Shown here: positions 21,539-30,430 of the stretch, piece after piece
How the letters are laid out: every line of letters begins with the position of its first letter
How positions within the stretch are numbered: position 1 is the first letter of the stretch
Source of the DNA: Rhizobium sp. Leaf262
Lineage (GTDB): Bacteria > Pseudomonadota > Alphaproteobacteria > Rhizobiales > Rhizobiaceae
DNA: 64,000 nucleotides
Assembly: GCF_001422245.1 (NCBI RefSeq)
Contig: NZ_LMMM01000007.1
Location: 912-64,911, forward strand
Direction: 5' to 3'
The notes under the pieces: model-generated
Databases searched by the model: none
What the model saw: only the letters and a program-made list of their open reading frames with translations
What the model was told of the DNA's origin: nothing
Translations under genes and position numbers: made by a program

Positions 21539-21964
21539 TTGAGACAGGATGGCCGGCTTGCGCGAATGGTTCACGTTCTGGTTCACATGGGACTGCTCGG
21601 CGGACGGGAGACCTCCGAGCGAATTGCGCAGATGTTGAACACCAACGCCGTCGTCGTGCGCCGAACCATGGGCCAGTTGCGACGCCACGGCATCGTCGCC
21701 TCGGAAGGAGGCCGGGGCGGCGGCTGGTCTCTGGCAAAACCGCTGAATGAATTGACGATGCTTGACGTGCAGCGCGCTCTTCAGGGCGAAACCATCCTTG
21801 AGGCACCACTGTCCAGTGATCACCCGTCCTGTCCTGTAGAAAAAGCGACGAATGCGAGACTACAGGCTGCGTTTCAGGATGCGGAACTGGCGCTGACGAA
21901 GGCTTTTCAGGCTACCAACCTGTCAGATATAGCGCGGACCGCGCTTGACGAGAAAGGCGGTTGA
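21539..21964 (+). CDS. Rrf2-family transcriptional regulator
   Basis: The 141-residue repressor has an Rrf2 winged helix (LARMVHVLVHMGLLGGRETSERIAQMLNTNAVVVRRTMGQLRRHGIVASEGGRGGGWSL). The single cysteine DHPSCPVE lies where some family members hold a cluster or sensor. TTG at 21539 is preferred because GGGAG precedes it by 8 bases and family members begin M-R-x-D-x-R-L. An earlier in-frame ATG would put the operators inside the gene. It probably controls itself and the divergent hydrolase, perhaps in response to oxidants or electrophiles. Confidence 0.85.
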   Translation: MRQDGRLARMVHVLVHMGLLGGRETSERIAQMLNTNAVVVRRTMGQLRRHGIVASEGGRGGGWSLAKPLNELTMLDVQRALQGETILEAPLSSDHPSCPVEKATNARLQAAFQDAELALTKAFQATNLSDIARTALDEKGG

Positions 21965-22107
21965 ACGGACAGCTTAAGGCGGCAATCGATAGCATCGACT
22001 GCAAAGGGCGTGGAGATTTCTCGAAACCCTGTCTTGGCGTCGTTCTGCCCATTTCCCCCAAGCGGAATCAATGCTAACCCTCACCTGTTCCAAAACGGGA
22101 AAACAGC

Positions 22108-22695
22108 GTGTTTCGAGTTCCATTTCTTGTTGCGATTTCGCTTCTGATCGCTTTTGGCGGCGGAATATTATCCACATTTGCGGCTCTGGACGCGACGGAA
22201 GGTTTCGGCTCGATCAAGATCGGAGCGTGGGATGCTTTTCCCGAGGCGCAGACGATCGAGGCAGACCCCTATGCGAAGTCGCACCGGGCGGATGCGGGCA
22301 AGCTGCTCTACGGTACCGCTGAAGGTCTGAGCTTTACGGCGTCGGCCGACAGTGCCGGGCAGCGGCTGACGGGAGACTGCCATTACCGCCTGACAGGCTC
22401 CGTGCCCCCTTCCCGCTTCTGGACGCTTTACGCGGCAGATCAGCACGGCAATCCCCTCGATGACGGCTCGGGCAAGCCGATAGCGCTCAATTCACGGACA
22501 CTGCTACATGGACCGGGCGGCGGCATGGACATTGCCGTGGCCGCATCGGCGCAAACCTACAATTGGCTGTCAGTGCCGCCCTCTCGCCCGTTCAAGCTGG
22601 TGCTGACGCTGCTCGACACGCCGGTCGCGGGAAGCACGGGCCTGATCGACATCAAGATGCCGGACATCCAGAAGACAGGATGCGGCAATGTTTAA
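22108..22695 (+). CDS. DUF1214 domain exported protein
   Basis: The 195-residue product has an N-terminal membrane/signal segment (VPFLVAISLLIAFGGGILSTFAAL) and a beta-rich body with GSIKIGAWDAFPE and DCHYRLTGSVPPSRFWTLYAADQHGNPL, characteristic of DUF1214. It starts at GTG. The end overlaps the next gene by 8 bases; DUF1214 and DUF1254 proteins are usually encoded together and may form one periplasmic complex. Function unknown. Confidence 0.85.
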   Translation: MFRVPFLVAISLLIAFGGGILSTFAALDATEGFGSIKIGAWDAFPEAQTIEADPYAKSHRADAGKLLYGTAEGLSFTASADSAGQRLTGDCHYRLTGSVPPSRFWTLYAADQHGNPLDDGSGKPIALNSRTLLHGPGGGMDIAVAASAQTYNWLSVPPSRPFKLVLTLLDTPVAGSTGLIDIKMPDIQKTGCGNV

Positions 22696-23230
22696 GGTCG
22701 TTTTCGCCGTATTCGTCGGCCTTGTCGGAGCAGCCGTGCTGCATCTCGTCATCCTGCTGGCCACACCGCATTTTTCCAATCGCGACGCGTACACGCGTGC
22801 GGTCGCGGAAGGTGCACCAAACCGCTTTCATCTCCTGGACGACAACCGCGAAAAGACGGAACTGGGCAGCGGCGACCCCTTTATGCGTGTTGCCGTATGC
22901 ACATTCGATGTGGACACCAAACCGGTTCGTCTGGCGGGATTCGGCGTCGTGCCGTTTTGGTCGGTGGCGGTTTTCGACAGCGCGTCCAATGAAATCTTCA
23001 GCATGAACGACCGCACATCGGCGGGTGGTGAGCTGGATATTCTCGTCGCCAACCAGGTACAGCTGGCAGCCATTCGTAAGGCCCAGCCGGCCGGCCTCTC
23101 CAAATCCATTCTGGTCGAAGCAGGGCAGAACAAGGGGTATGCGGTGCTGCGGACCATGGTGCCGCAACCGAGCTTCGTAGAGGAAGCGACGCGATTTCTC
23201 AGCGAAGCAAAATGCGAGCAGACGCCCTGA
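22688..23230 (+). CDS. DUF1254 domain membrane-anchored protein
   Basis: The 180-residue product has one N-terminal helix (VVFAVFVGLVGAAVLHLVILLA) and the DUF1254-like body with DPFMRVAVCTFDV, PVRLAGFGVVPFWSVAVFDS and GYAVLRTMVPQPSFVEEATRFL. It is co-translated with the DUF1214 gene. It is shorter than the large DUF1254 proteins, as in other rhizobia where the two domains are split between two small genes. Function unknown. Confidence 0.85.
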   Translation: MFKVVFAVFVGLVGAAVLHLVILLATPHFSNRDAYTRAVAEGAPNRFHLLDDNREKTELGSGDPFMRVAVCTFDVDTKPVRLAGFGVVPFWSVAVFDSASNEIFSMNDRTSAGGELDILVANQVQLAAIRKAQPAGLSKSILVEAGQNKGYAVLRTMVPQPSFVEEATRFLSEAKCEQTP

Positions 23231-23257
23231 TCTCGATCAGCAAGCCGTTTGAACGGT

Positions 23258-23467
23258 TCAGGAACCGATCGCCGTATCCGTTGTCGTGACCACGACTTTG
23301 CGCTTGCGCTGCTTCGTCTGGCTTTCGATCCGCAACTCAGCTTCCGGGCGCTCGTACCGCACGCCGGTAAAGAACAAGAGTTGCGCGGGGCCACTTACGG
23401 CGGACGGCAGATCCGTGGATCGGCCAAGGCGGCGGGACGCCGCATAAAACGAAATGATTTCCGTCAT
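23258..23467 (-). CDS. Small basic hypothetical protein
   Basis: The 69-residue product has a polar N-terminus, a short central hydrophobic stretch (AQLLFFTGVRYERPEAEL) and a very basic segment (KQRKRKVV). The ATG is preceded by GAGAGGAGAAGACT, a strong ribosome binding site. It is convergent with the DUF1254 gene. No family was recognised, but similar small proteins with an FFTGVRYER segment are familiar from rhizobial genomes. Confidence 0.65.
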   Translation of the reverse strand: MTEIISFYAASRRLGRSTDLPSAVSGPAQLLFFTGVRYERPEAELRIESQTKQRKRKVVVTTTDTAIGS

Positions 23468-24230
23468 AGTCTTCTCCTCTCAGGGGCATGACGCTTGGTT
23501 GTTGAATGATCGCGCGGTTCGTCAGAAAACGCGCGGGAATGCCATCACCACAAACATTGTGCATTTCCAGTCCACAGACTGGCATGTGAGACGAGAGGCG
23601 GCCGCAAACATTGTCGTTTGCTACAGTAAACTCTAAATTTCGACTTCGAAATCTAGCACCGAATCTGTCAGCTGCCTATGAGATTACAAACATGGATAGG
23701 TTAAGCAGTCGTTAACACTAATATTCCCGGTGTGGCACATTCCCCGTTAAAATTGTCTGTATTCTGGTGATGCTTCGGTAAGGCTGAGGTCACGCTTCTG
23801 TGAGTTCAAAAACAGGGCCTTCGGCAAAGTCGTTGTAATTTAAAACTAATTTTCCAAATCCAGAAAATCGCGGGTAAGTTTTGCGCGCCTGAACGTTTGA
23901 CGTGTGTCATTTTCGTCGTGTCTAACGACAAACAGCCGCCATGATAGCGGTCAGGGGCTCGTCCTAGCCTGCTTTCGGCATGGCGGGCGAGTCCCCGCTA
24001 GCGCCAGCTACCCGCCGTTGCGCATCAGAGCCAGATCTTTCCGAAAATATTGTCTTAAAAATTTGCTGTGCATGGCGGCAAAAAACTGCTTTGCGCCACG
24101 GCTGGTTAACAGCGCGTCAACACGTTTGTTATATTTAGAACGGATCGTTTTGTTTTGCGTCACATTGGGTATTGCGTTGACCGACCGGTTTCGAGAGTTA
24201 GAAAGGCCAAGTGCCGAGAGGAAGAAAGAT
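23468..24230. other. 763-bp intergenic region without a recognisable gene
   Basis: No open frame with good codon use or ribosome binding site was found on either strand. The region holds an inverted repeat GCAAACATTGTCGTTTGC (23604-23621), a perfect CtrA-type box at 23701-23716, and a near-match (TTAA-CAGCGCG-TCAAC) around 24106. AT content is higher than in the neighbours. It probably contains the control region of the DUF2336 gene and might encode a small RNA, which cannot be judged by eye. Confidence 0.6.
23701..23716 (+). promoter_or_regulatory. Putative CtrA box (TTAA-N7-TTAAC)
   Basis: TTAA-GCAGTCG-TTAAC is a full match to the CtrA consensus, inside the long gap upstream of the DUF2336 gene. 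It lies about 515 bases before the start codon, so either the leader is long or it serves an unannotated transcript. Confidence 0.5.
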
Positions 24231-25154
24231 GTGGTGCTGATGGCCACTGTATCGAGTTTCGAAGGGCTTTCTCATCCATCCAAATCCGAGCTTCGCCAGT
24301 TCGCGGAGCTTTTCATGCCGCTTTTTACCGCCTCGACGCCTGAGGCGAAGCGGGAAGCGGTGGCGGCGCTGTCGCAAAATCCCAACGTTCCCTCCGCGGT
24401 CGCCTTCTTCATCGCAAGCCAGCCCATCGGGCTATCCGCACCGTTTCTGGTTTCCTCCAAATGCCTTGACGACGACACGCTGATTGCCATTGCCCGCACG
24501 CAGGGCGGAGCGCATGCGCGCACCATCGTGCGCCGCGAAGACCTGTCGCCCACGGTTGTCGATGCACTGGTTGGCCTGCGCCATTCGCGCAATGCCACCT
24601 CCCCCGCCGTACCGCCGCAGGCAGCAGCCACCAATCTTTCACGCACCATGGAAAAGACGATCGCCGAGCGCGAAGAGGATTTGCGCCGCCAGCTTCGCAC
24701 CATGGCGCGGCAACTTCAGCGCCCGGTCACCGACAGCCTGGGTGCACGGCGTCTGACGGATGTGCAGGAGGCGCTTCTGGTGCGCTTTGCCCGCGAACGT
24801 AACGCCCGGCAGTTCTCCACCGCCCTGTCGGATTCGCTTTCGGCCAGCCACTGGCTTTCCGAACGGGTGATGCTGGACATTTCCGGCCAGCAACTGGCCA
24901 CCACGATGATCGGGCTTGGTATGGATTTTGCCGATGCCGCCTTCGTTCTGGAATGCTTCTACCCGCATCTGAGCGCGCTGGACGGCAATATGACGCGAGC
25001 CGAAACCATGATCGAAAATCTGGACATCGGGCAATGCGAAGACCGGATCGAAAGCTGGCGCCGGGCAGACAGGTACACCATCGACCCCAACAGGCAGAGC
25101 GATACACAACGCGAAGCAGGAAACGAACCGCAGCGTCTGGTGGTCAGGGGCTAA
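24231..25154 (+). CDS. DUF2336 family protein
   Basis: The 307-residue cytoplasmic protein matches DUF2336: helical repeats in the first half (FAELFMPLFTASTPEAKREAVAALSQNPNVPSAVAFFIAS, HEAT-like) and a second half with TDVQEALLVRFARERN. GTG at 24231 is chosen because GAGAGGAAG lies 6-7 bases before it; the ATG at 24240 is the alternative. DUF2336 proteins are common in Rhizobiales and Caulobacterales; their function is not established. CtrA-like sites upstream hint at cell-cycle control. Confidence 0.8.
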   Translation: MVLMATVSSFEGLSHPSKSELRQFAELFMPLFTASTPEAKREAVAALSQNPNVPSAVAFFIASQPIGLSAPFLVSSKCLDDDTLIAIARTQGGAHARTIVRREDLSPTVVDALVGLRHSRNATSPAVPPQAAATNLSRTMEKTIAEREEDLRRQLRTMARQLQRPVTDSLGARRLTDVQEALLVRFARERNARQFSTALSDSLSASHWLSERVMLDISGQQLATTMIGLGMDFADAAFVLECFYPHLSALDGNMTRAETMIENLDIGQCEDRIESWRRADRYTIDPNRQSDTQREAGNEPQRLVVRG

Positions 25155-25214
25155 TGGGCTGGACTGCCTCGTCCCCTCTCGGGCATGAGAACCGCCGCAA
25201 GCGGCTGCTTCCGA

Positions 25215-25559
25215 CTATTGCGAAACAACCGTAAACAGCCCGTCAATCCTGTCGGTTTCCAGTTCCACCACCCACAGGTCGCTGTCGAAGCGGCGCTCCT
25301 TTTCCAGGAGGGCGTCGATGTCAGCCGCGTCTACGCCTGAAAGGCGCGTTTCGAACCGGCGCTCCGCCCTCTCCTCTTCATCGTCGGAAAAGCTCTGCGG
25401 CGCAGGCCCGTACAGGGTTTGCAGGCCGTTTCTCAGGCGTTGGCGGATGAAGATGGCACCTGCCGCATCCGCACCCTTCTGCTCGATCGCGGCGAAGTCG
25501 CCGGCGGAAAACACGCGGCGCATGAGGGCGGAAACGAAAATTTCTGATTTGAGACGCAT
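25215..25559 (-). CDS. DUF1491 family protein
   Basis: The 114-residue product begins MRLKSEIFVSALMRRVFSAGDFAAIEQKGADAAGAIFIRQRL and ends with FDSDLWVVELE, the conserved ends of DUF1491, a small alphaproteobacterial family of unknown function. It lies 12 bases downstream of the peptidoglycan-binding protein gene on the same strand, and the two are often neighbours in Rhizobiaceae, so co-transcription with the upstream kinase unit is likely. Confidence 0.88.
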   Translation of the reverse strand: MRLKSEIFVSALMRRVFSAGDFAAIEQKGADAAGAIFIRQRLRNGLQTLYGPAPQSFSDDEEERAERRFETRLSGVDAADIDALLEKERRFDSDLWVVELETDRIDGLFTVVSQ

Positions 25560-25571
25560 CGTGATGCGATA

Positions 25572-26522
25572 TCACAAAGCGCCGATGGATTTCAGCTTTT
25601 TCAGCACGGCCTCATTGGGCTCGCCGGTCTCAGGCAGGCGGTAGTGCTTCTCGAAATTGCGGATGGCGGTGCGTGTCTGTTCACCGGCCATGCCGTCCAC
25701 CTTCACATCCGCATAGGCGATGTTGACGAGACCCTGCTGAATCTTCGCCACCATGTCCTTCGTCACCGGCTTGGGTGTATCGCCCGATGTCAGCGAGATC
25801 GATTGCGCCTTTGGCTGCTTGGCTTCGGCGCTGCGAATGGCTGCGGCAACGGGATCGATGGCGACGCCGCCGGTATTTGCGCTGGCAGGGCGATCCTGCG
25901 GCAGCGCCTTGGGTATGGCAGCAACGGTGGTGGCGCTGTCGATCTTCAGGGCTGAAAGAATACGGCTCGTCGGTTCACCGGTCGGCTCCATGCCGACGGT
26001 CTCTTCGAAAAAGAGAATGGCCGCCGTGGTGCGCGGTCCGATCATGCCATCGGCAGCACCTTCATAAAGGCCGCGCCGGGACAGTTCGCGCTGGATTTCG
26101 GCAATCAGTTCGGATGGCTGGTGGGGTGCCTGTGCCGTCTGGGCGGGCAAGGCGGGCGCATCATCGGGCCGCACGGCTGGGGCGGAGGGCGGCACGGGCT
26201 GCGGCGCATCCGTCTGTCGTTCGATGCGAAATGTCGTGACGTTGCCCTGCTCTCCAAGGCCTGACGCAAGGCGATAGCCAGCGATGCCGTTGGGATTTTC
26301 TTCATCGCGGGTGCGCAGGAAAGGCGATGGGTGATGGCCCGGCTGATACCAGAGCGCATTGGCGGCCACGAAGCCGAAAACGACGAAAAAGGCCGTGCAG
26401 CCGCCGACCAGTCTGGGATGCTGCAAAATCTGCTGTCCTATGGCGAGTGCTGCCACAGAAACGATACCGGGCTCCTTGCGAGCCGGTGTTTTCCTAGGCG
26501 ATTTTCGCTTTGGCGCGGCCAT
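25572..26522 (-). CDS. Membrane-anchored peptidoglycan-binding-domain protein
   Basis: The 316-residue protein has a basic N-terminus, one membrane helix (about 43-58, CTAFFVVFGFVAANAL), a Pro/Ala linker and two PG_binding_1 modules: IQRELSRRGLYEGAADGMIGPRTTAAILFFE and IQQGLVNIAYADVKVDGMAGEQTRTAIRNFE. It should sit in the inner membrane and bind cell wall in the periplasm. The start overlaps the kinase stop by 29 bases, which implies one transcript and suggests the kinase and wall-binding protein act together. Confidence 0.88.
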   Translation of the reverse strand: MAAPKRKSPRKTPARKEPGIVSVAALAIGQQILQHPRLVGGCTAFFVVFGFVAANALWYQPGHHPSPFLRTRDEENPNGIAGYRLASGLGEQGNVTTFRIERQTDAPQPVPPSAPAVRPDDAPALPAQTAQAPHQPSELIAEIQRELSRRGLYEGAADGMIGPRTTAAILFFEETVGMEPTGEPTSRILSALKIDSATTVAAIPKALPQDRPASANTGGVAIDPVAAAIRSAEAKQPKAQSISLTSGDTPKPVTKDMVAKIQQGLVNIAYADVKVDGMAGEQTRTAIRNFEKHYRLPETGEPNEAVLKKLKSIGAL

Positions 26523-28056
26523 CCGCAACATCCTCCTTCTTCATTTCATCAGCAACCGCAACCGGCTGCCGCAGGCGCGGTGGAAACTCCACCGGACCAT
26601 CCGTACCGTCGCGATCACCACCGATCGTCTGACCGGAGCCATCGACCGGCAGCAGGATCGTGACCACGGTGCCTTCGCCGGCGCGGCTGGCGATTGCAAA
26701 GCGCCCGCCATGCAGTTCCACCAATCCCTTGACGAGGGCGAGCCCAAGGCCCGTACCCTCATAGCGGCGGGTATATTCGTTCTGCACCTGCATGAAGGGC
26801 TGGCCGAGAAACGCCATCTTGTCTGCGGCAATACCGATGCCTGTATCGCTGACGGTCAGCTTCAGCATGCCGCCTTCCAGCGATGCGTCCATGGAGACCA
26901 CACCACCCGATTCGGTAAACTTGATGGCATTGCCTGCCAGATTGATAAGAACCTGCTGTACGGCGCGCTGATCGGCAATGACTTCGCCCATATCGCGCTG
27001 GATGCGGCTGGTGAGCGTCAGGCCCTTCTGCTTGGCCTGAAGACCCAGCATGGCTTCGCAGGTGGCCACGGCGTCGGCAATGCGGAATGGCTCCATCTGC
27101 AGCTCGTAGCGGCCCGCTTCCAACTTGCTCATGTCCAGCATGGTGTTGACAACCGACAGGAGATGAGCACCTGACTGGCGGATCAACGAGACATATTCGC
27201 GCTGGCGATCATTCTCGAGCCTGCCGAAATACTCACCGGCAAGAATATCCGAAAAGCCGAGCACGGCGTTGAGCGGGGTGCGCAATTCGTGGCTGACGGC
27301 AGCCAGAAAGCGGGACTTGGCATCATTGGCCGATTCGGCTTCCGCCGCCTTGCGGGCGACTTCGCTGCGCAACAGTTCTTTCTCGGTGATATCGCGAAGC
27401 TGGCCAATGACACCGGTCAACCGGCCCATGTGATCGCGCTGCGCCGTCATATCCATACGGGCGTGGAGGAACTGGGTCTGTCGTGTGGCAACCGTATTGT
27501 CGAAGCGCAGATCGGCAATCGCGCTGTCATTGCCCTGGCGCAGCGCATCGAATGCCTGCATCAGGCCGATGCGGTCGGAAACATGCACAAGCTCTGCAAA
27601 GAAATGACCGGCGCAATGCTGAAATTTCGACGGGAATTGACCGACATCGCGGCCTGACACGCTTTTGACAACGCCATGCTCATCAAACACCAGCAAAAGG
27701 CCGGGCACCTGCGAGGCTGCTACCATGTTGCCTGTTGCGGGCGCGGATACGGTTTCAGTGGTTCTCTGCGGTCTGTGAAGCGCAAGAAGGAATGCGGCAG
27801 CGGCCAGAAAGACGGCAAAAACGGAAGCGACGCCAAGGGGCAGCGCGACGGATACGGGAAAGGCAAGGCAGAAGACGGCAGGCAGGACCAGCAAAGCGGC
27901 GATGCCGAATGCCACGAGGCGGCGCAGGGCATGAACCGTCGCAACCCGTTCGCTGGCATCTTCTTCCATGCGCGAAAGCCACATGCCCGTAGCATGATCG
28001 ATCAACGCAATCGCTTTTTCCGTTATGTTACGCAATACCTGAACACCGAATTCCAA
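26494..28056 (-). CDS. PAS-domain sensor histidine kinase
   Basis: The 520-residue kinase has two membrane segments (about 47-65 and 69-93), a PAS-like sensor (about 115-225), a HisKA domain with FLAAVSHELRTPLNAVLGFSDI (phospho-acceptor His256), and an ATPase domain with NLAGNAIKFTE, DTGIGIAADKM and GTGLGLALVKGLVELHGG. The pattern is close to the PdhS/DivJ-like kinases of Rhizobiales. No response regulator gene is adjacent, so it is an orphan kinase. It leads the unit kinase, wall-binding protein, DUF1491. Confidence 0.92.
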   Translation of the reverse strand: MEFGVQVLRNITEKAIALIDHATGMWLSRMEEDASERVATVHALRRLVAFGIAALLVLPAVFCLAFPVSVALPLGVASVFAVFLAAAAFLLALHRPQRTTETVSAPATGNMVAASQVPGLLLVFDEHGVVKSVSGRDVGQFPSKFQHCAGHFFAELVHVSDRIGLMQAFDALRQGNDSAIADLRFDNTVATRQTQFLHARMDMTAQRDHMGRLTGVIGQLRDITEKELLRSEVARKAAEAESANDAKSRFLAAVSHELRTPLNAVLGFSDILAGEYFGRLENDRQREYVSLIRQSGAHLLSVVNTMLDMSKLEAGRYELQMEPFRIADAVATCEAMLGLQAKQKGLTLTSRIQRDMGEVIADQRAVQQVLINLAGNAIKFTESGGVVSMDASLEGGMLKLTVSDTGIGIAADKMAFLGQPFMQVQNEYTRRYEGTGLGLALVKGLVELHGGRFAIASRAGEGTVVTILLPVDGSGQTIGGDRDGTDGPVEFPPRLRQPVAVADEMKKEDVADGRAKAKIA

Positions 28057-28506
28057 AATGGGCGTGACGGCCCTTAACCATGGCCGACAATAGAGGCCCG
28101 CGGCTTAAAGAAAGGCTAAAAGACGGGGTCTCCACCCGGCTTAAAGCCTTGTGGAATCCCATTTCGGGGCATTTGCGCAAGACTTCGTGTTTCATGGTTA
28201 ATGACGGGTAAGCGAAGGATTTTCTTGGATTTTTCGCTTTGCGTTAATCTTTGTGGCAGGCGCCCGCGCCGTTATCCCCTGCAATTGCGGGCCAGCGCCG
28301 CAATTATGCTTAATGGCCTTGATTAAACTTGTAGGGAAATCGCTTTCGTCGTCCTGCCACGGAACAAATAGATACAATTTGAATTAAATCCTGCCGGTTT
28401 TTGCAAATCGCTGTTGGTCTGTTGGCTCTAGGGTGATTCCAAGCCCGAACAACAGGGCAAACACGGATGACCCGCAAAGGGCGACGTCAAACAGGGTAGT
28501 GTCACA
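28057..28506. other. 450-bp intergenic region between divergent genes
   Basis: No coding frame is supported. The region contains several TTAA half-sites, among them TTAA-TGACGGG-TAAG near 28199 and TTAA-AGAAAGG-CTAA near 28106. These resemble but do not match the CtrA consensus. Promoters for the kinase unit and the DUF5330 gene must lie here. Confidence 0.5.
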
Positions 28507-28950
28507 ATGTGGTTTCTGATCAAGTCATCGATCTTCTTCTCGCTGGTTCTGGTGGCGCTGTCCTATTTCGGTAGCTCCAGCAACAGCAATTCACAGACCT
28601 CCTCGATGAACATCGCTAGCGCCGTCTCGGCAGCCAGCGAAGCCTACCACTATGTCAGCGCCATCTGCGTCGAAAAGCCTGAAGTCTGCGAGAAGGGTGC
28701 CGAAACCTTTCATGCGCTGGGTGAACGAGCCCGCGAAGGCGCAAAGGTCGCCTACCAACTGATCGACGCTCAGCTGGCTGGCAGCGAGCCCACCGCGAAG
28801 ACCGCGACCGCTGCCGCCCCTGTAACGCCCGTGCCTGCCACCACGACCATCGACATTGCGCAGGATCATGAAAGCGACGACATCAAAACCGGCACCGTCA
28901 TCAAGTCGCAACCTTACGTTCCCATGCCACAGCGTCGTCCCGCCACCTGA
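28507..28950 (+). CDS. DUF5330 family protein
   Basis: The 147-residue product has one N-terminal membrane helix (WFLIKSSIFFSLVLVALSYF) and a small domain with ICVEKPEVCEKGAETFHALGERAREGAKVAYQL, where two cysteines flank KPEV. It ends in an Ala/Thr/Pro-rich tail with YVPMPQRRP. This is DUF5330, a periplasmic rhizobial family of unknown role. It is monocistronic, followed by two hairpins. Confidence 0.85.
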   Translation: MWFLIKSSIFFSLVLVALSYFGSSSNSNSQTSSMNIASAVSAASEAYHYVSAICVEKPEVCEKGAETFHALGERAREGAKVAYQLIDAQLAGSEPTAKTATAAAPVTPVPATTTIDIAQDHESDDIKTGTVIKSQPYVPMPQRRPAT

Positions 28951-29000
28951 TCTGGCGCATACTTTTCATGTTCGTGAAGGCCCGCGCCTTCTCCACCCTT

Positions 29001-29074
29001 GCGGCTCATGCTTGAGCCGCCTGACTGCCCGACTTGCAAGCCCTGCCCGATCCGTTCGTTGCAGGGCTTTTTTT
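29001..29074 (+). terminator. Two hairpins, the second an intrinsic terminator
   Basis: GCGGCTCA-TGCT-TGAGCCGC (29001-29020) is a perfect 8-bp hairpin. AAGCCCTGC...GCAGGGCTT followed by T7 (29038-29074) is a classic rho-independent terminator. The second should end the DUF5330 transcript; the first has no U-tract and may protect the RNA end. Confidence 0.8.
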
Positions 29075-29166
29075 CGTCTGCACGGCGGTTCAATTATCGG
29101 AGACCTTCGCCTATATGGTAACGAAGCGTGCATTCTGATGCAGTTGAAACAGCGGATAACGGACAC

Positions 29167-29583
29167 ATGGCGTCTCTCGACAAGATTTTGGATGATTTTG
29201 CTTTTCTCGACGACTGGGAAGACCGCTACCGCTATGTTATCGAGCTGGGCAAGGAACTGCCCGACCTCTCGGACGAAAAGAAAAACTCGGAAAACAAGGT
29301 GCAGGGCTGCGCCAGCCAGGTTTGGGTTGTCAGCCATAGCGATGGCGGCAGCGACCCGGTGCTGACCTTCGAAGGCGATTCGGACGCGCATATCGTGCGC
29401 GGCCTCGTCGCCATCGTGCTTGCCGTCTATTCCGGCAAGCACGCCTCCGAGATCGCCAACCTCGACGCCATCGAGGTCTTCGGCAAGATCGGACTGGTGG
29501 AGCATCTGTCATCGCAGCGAGCAAATGGCCTGCGCTCGATGATCAACCGCATTCGAGGCGAGGCGCAGCTGCTGGCGGCGTGA
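29167..29583 (+). CDS. sufE: SufE family iron-sulfur assembly protein
   Basis: The 138-residue protein activates the cysteine desulfurase SufS and carries persulfide to the Fe-S scaffold. The family core is clear: LDDFAFLDDWEDRYRYVIELGKELP, then ENKVQGCASQVWV with the sulfur-accepting Cys about 48, and a helical C-terminus (HLSSQRANGLRSMINRI). ATG at 29167 is preferred over an upstream frame extension because family members begin close to the LDKILDDF helix. It stands alone, away from a suf operon. Confidence 0.93.
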   Translation: MASLDKILDDFAFLDDWEDRYRYVIELGKELPDLSDEKKNSENKVQGCASQVWVVSHSDGGSDPVLTFEGDSDAHIVRGLVAIVLAVYSGKHASEIANLDAIEVFGKIGLVEHLSSQRANGLRSMINRIRGEAQLLAA

Positions 29584-29614
29584 AGCGGCGGTCGGATCAC
29601 GACGCAAGTCCTGC

Positions 29615-30430
29615 CTATAGATTGGGCCGGTAATCCTCGGTTCCCCACCGGTGGCTTTCGCGGTTGCGCTGTGGTTGCGGTGGCGCATAATGCCGGGAAA
29701 GGGCCAGCAGCGCGGTGCGCAGCATGAGTTTTGCCGAACGCACCGGCCATTGTCGTTCGCGCTCCACCAGTTCAAGACCCTTTTCGAAACAGCAGACATC
29801 GATGGCAACGCCTGAAAGTTCAGGACCCATGGCATCTGCGGCGCGGGAAAAGCGGGTGCGAGCGGCCAGAGCCGTGTCGCTGAGCTCCTGCCCGCCATTG
29901 CCCTGCCCTTTCGTGCGCTTTGCCAGACGTGGTTCCCAGGATGCGGTAATCCTCGGGCTGAGCTGACCGCGATGGAAATCACGCGCCAGCCTCTCGCCTG
30001 CCTCCAGCGTGTCGGCGGGAAAGAACGGCTGACCGTCACGATCCTTCAGCCGTGACAAGACCAGCATGGGCGACGACAGCTCGTTGCGCCGCACGGTCTG
30101 TCGCTGGCCTTCGATCTCCAGGCAGACCGCGTCGCTCAGGCGGTGCTGCTCCTGAAAGATTTCATCCCTCTCCTTCAGCATGGCGCGCTTGATGAAGGCG
30201 CTGGCGGCAGGCTCTGCAAGCAGATGGCCGTCAGCGATGCGCCAGAGACCGGCAGAAAGCCCGTGGTCGAGCACGGCCCGATCCAGCCGCCGAGTCTCGG
30301 ACGAACGGTCGCAGGCGATCTCGATGAAAGCTCCGCTCTGCGTCATGGAGGCCGCCCCGCGCCCGATGAAACGCAGGACACGCACAATTGCCGCGTTGAT
30401 CTGTTTCTCATTCCCGCGCGATTTACTCAT
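29615..30430 (-). CDS. DUF6456 family protein
   Basis: The 271-residue product ends with the DUF6456 region: FPADTLEAGERLARDFHRGQLSPRITASWEP and GVAIDVCCFEKGLELVERERQWPVRSAKLMLRTALLALSRHY. The latter looks like a DNA-binding or sigma-region-like helical domain. Its ATG overlaps the end of the upstream DnaA-like gene by 8 bases, so the two are co-translated, an arrangement that points to a shared function in replication or transcription. The exact function is unknown. Confidence 0.8.
   Translation of the reverse strand: MSKSRGNEKQINAAIVRVLRFIGRGAASMTQSGAFIEIACDRSSETRRLDRAVLDHGLSAGLWRIADGHLLAEPAASAFIKRAMLKERDEIFQEQHRLSDAVCLEIEGQRQTVRRNELSSPMLVLSRLKDRDGQPFFPADTLEAGERLARDFHRGQLSPRITASWEPRLAKRTKGQGNGGQELSDTALAARTRFSRAADAMGPELSGVAIDVCCFEKGLELVERERQWPVRSAKLMLRTALLALSRHYAPPQPQRNRESHRWGTEDYRPNL

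Noticed and set aside
28057-28506. TTAA-rich spots near 28106, 28199 and 28310 as CtrA boxes
   Set aside because: Each has a wrong second half (CTAA, TAAG) or a nine-base spacer instead of seven.
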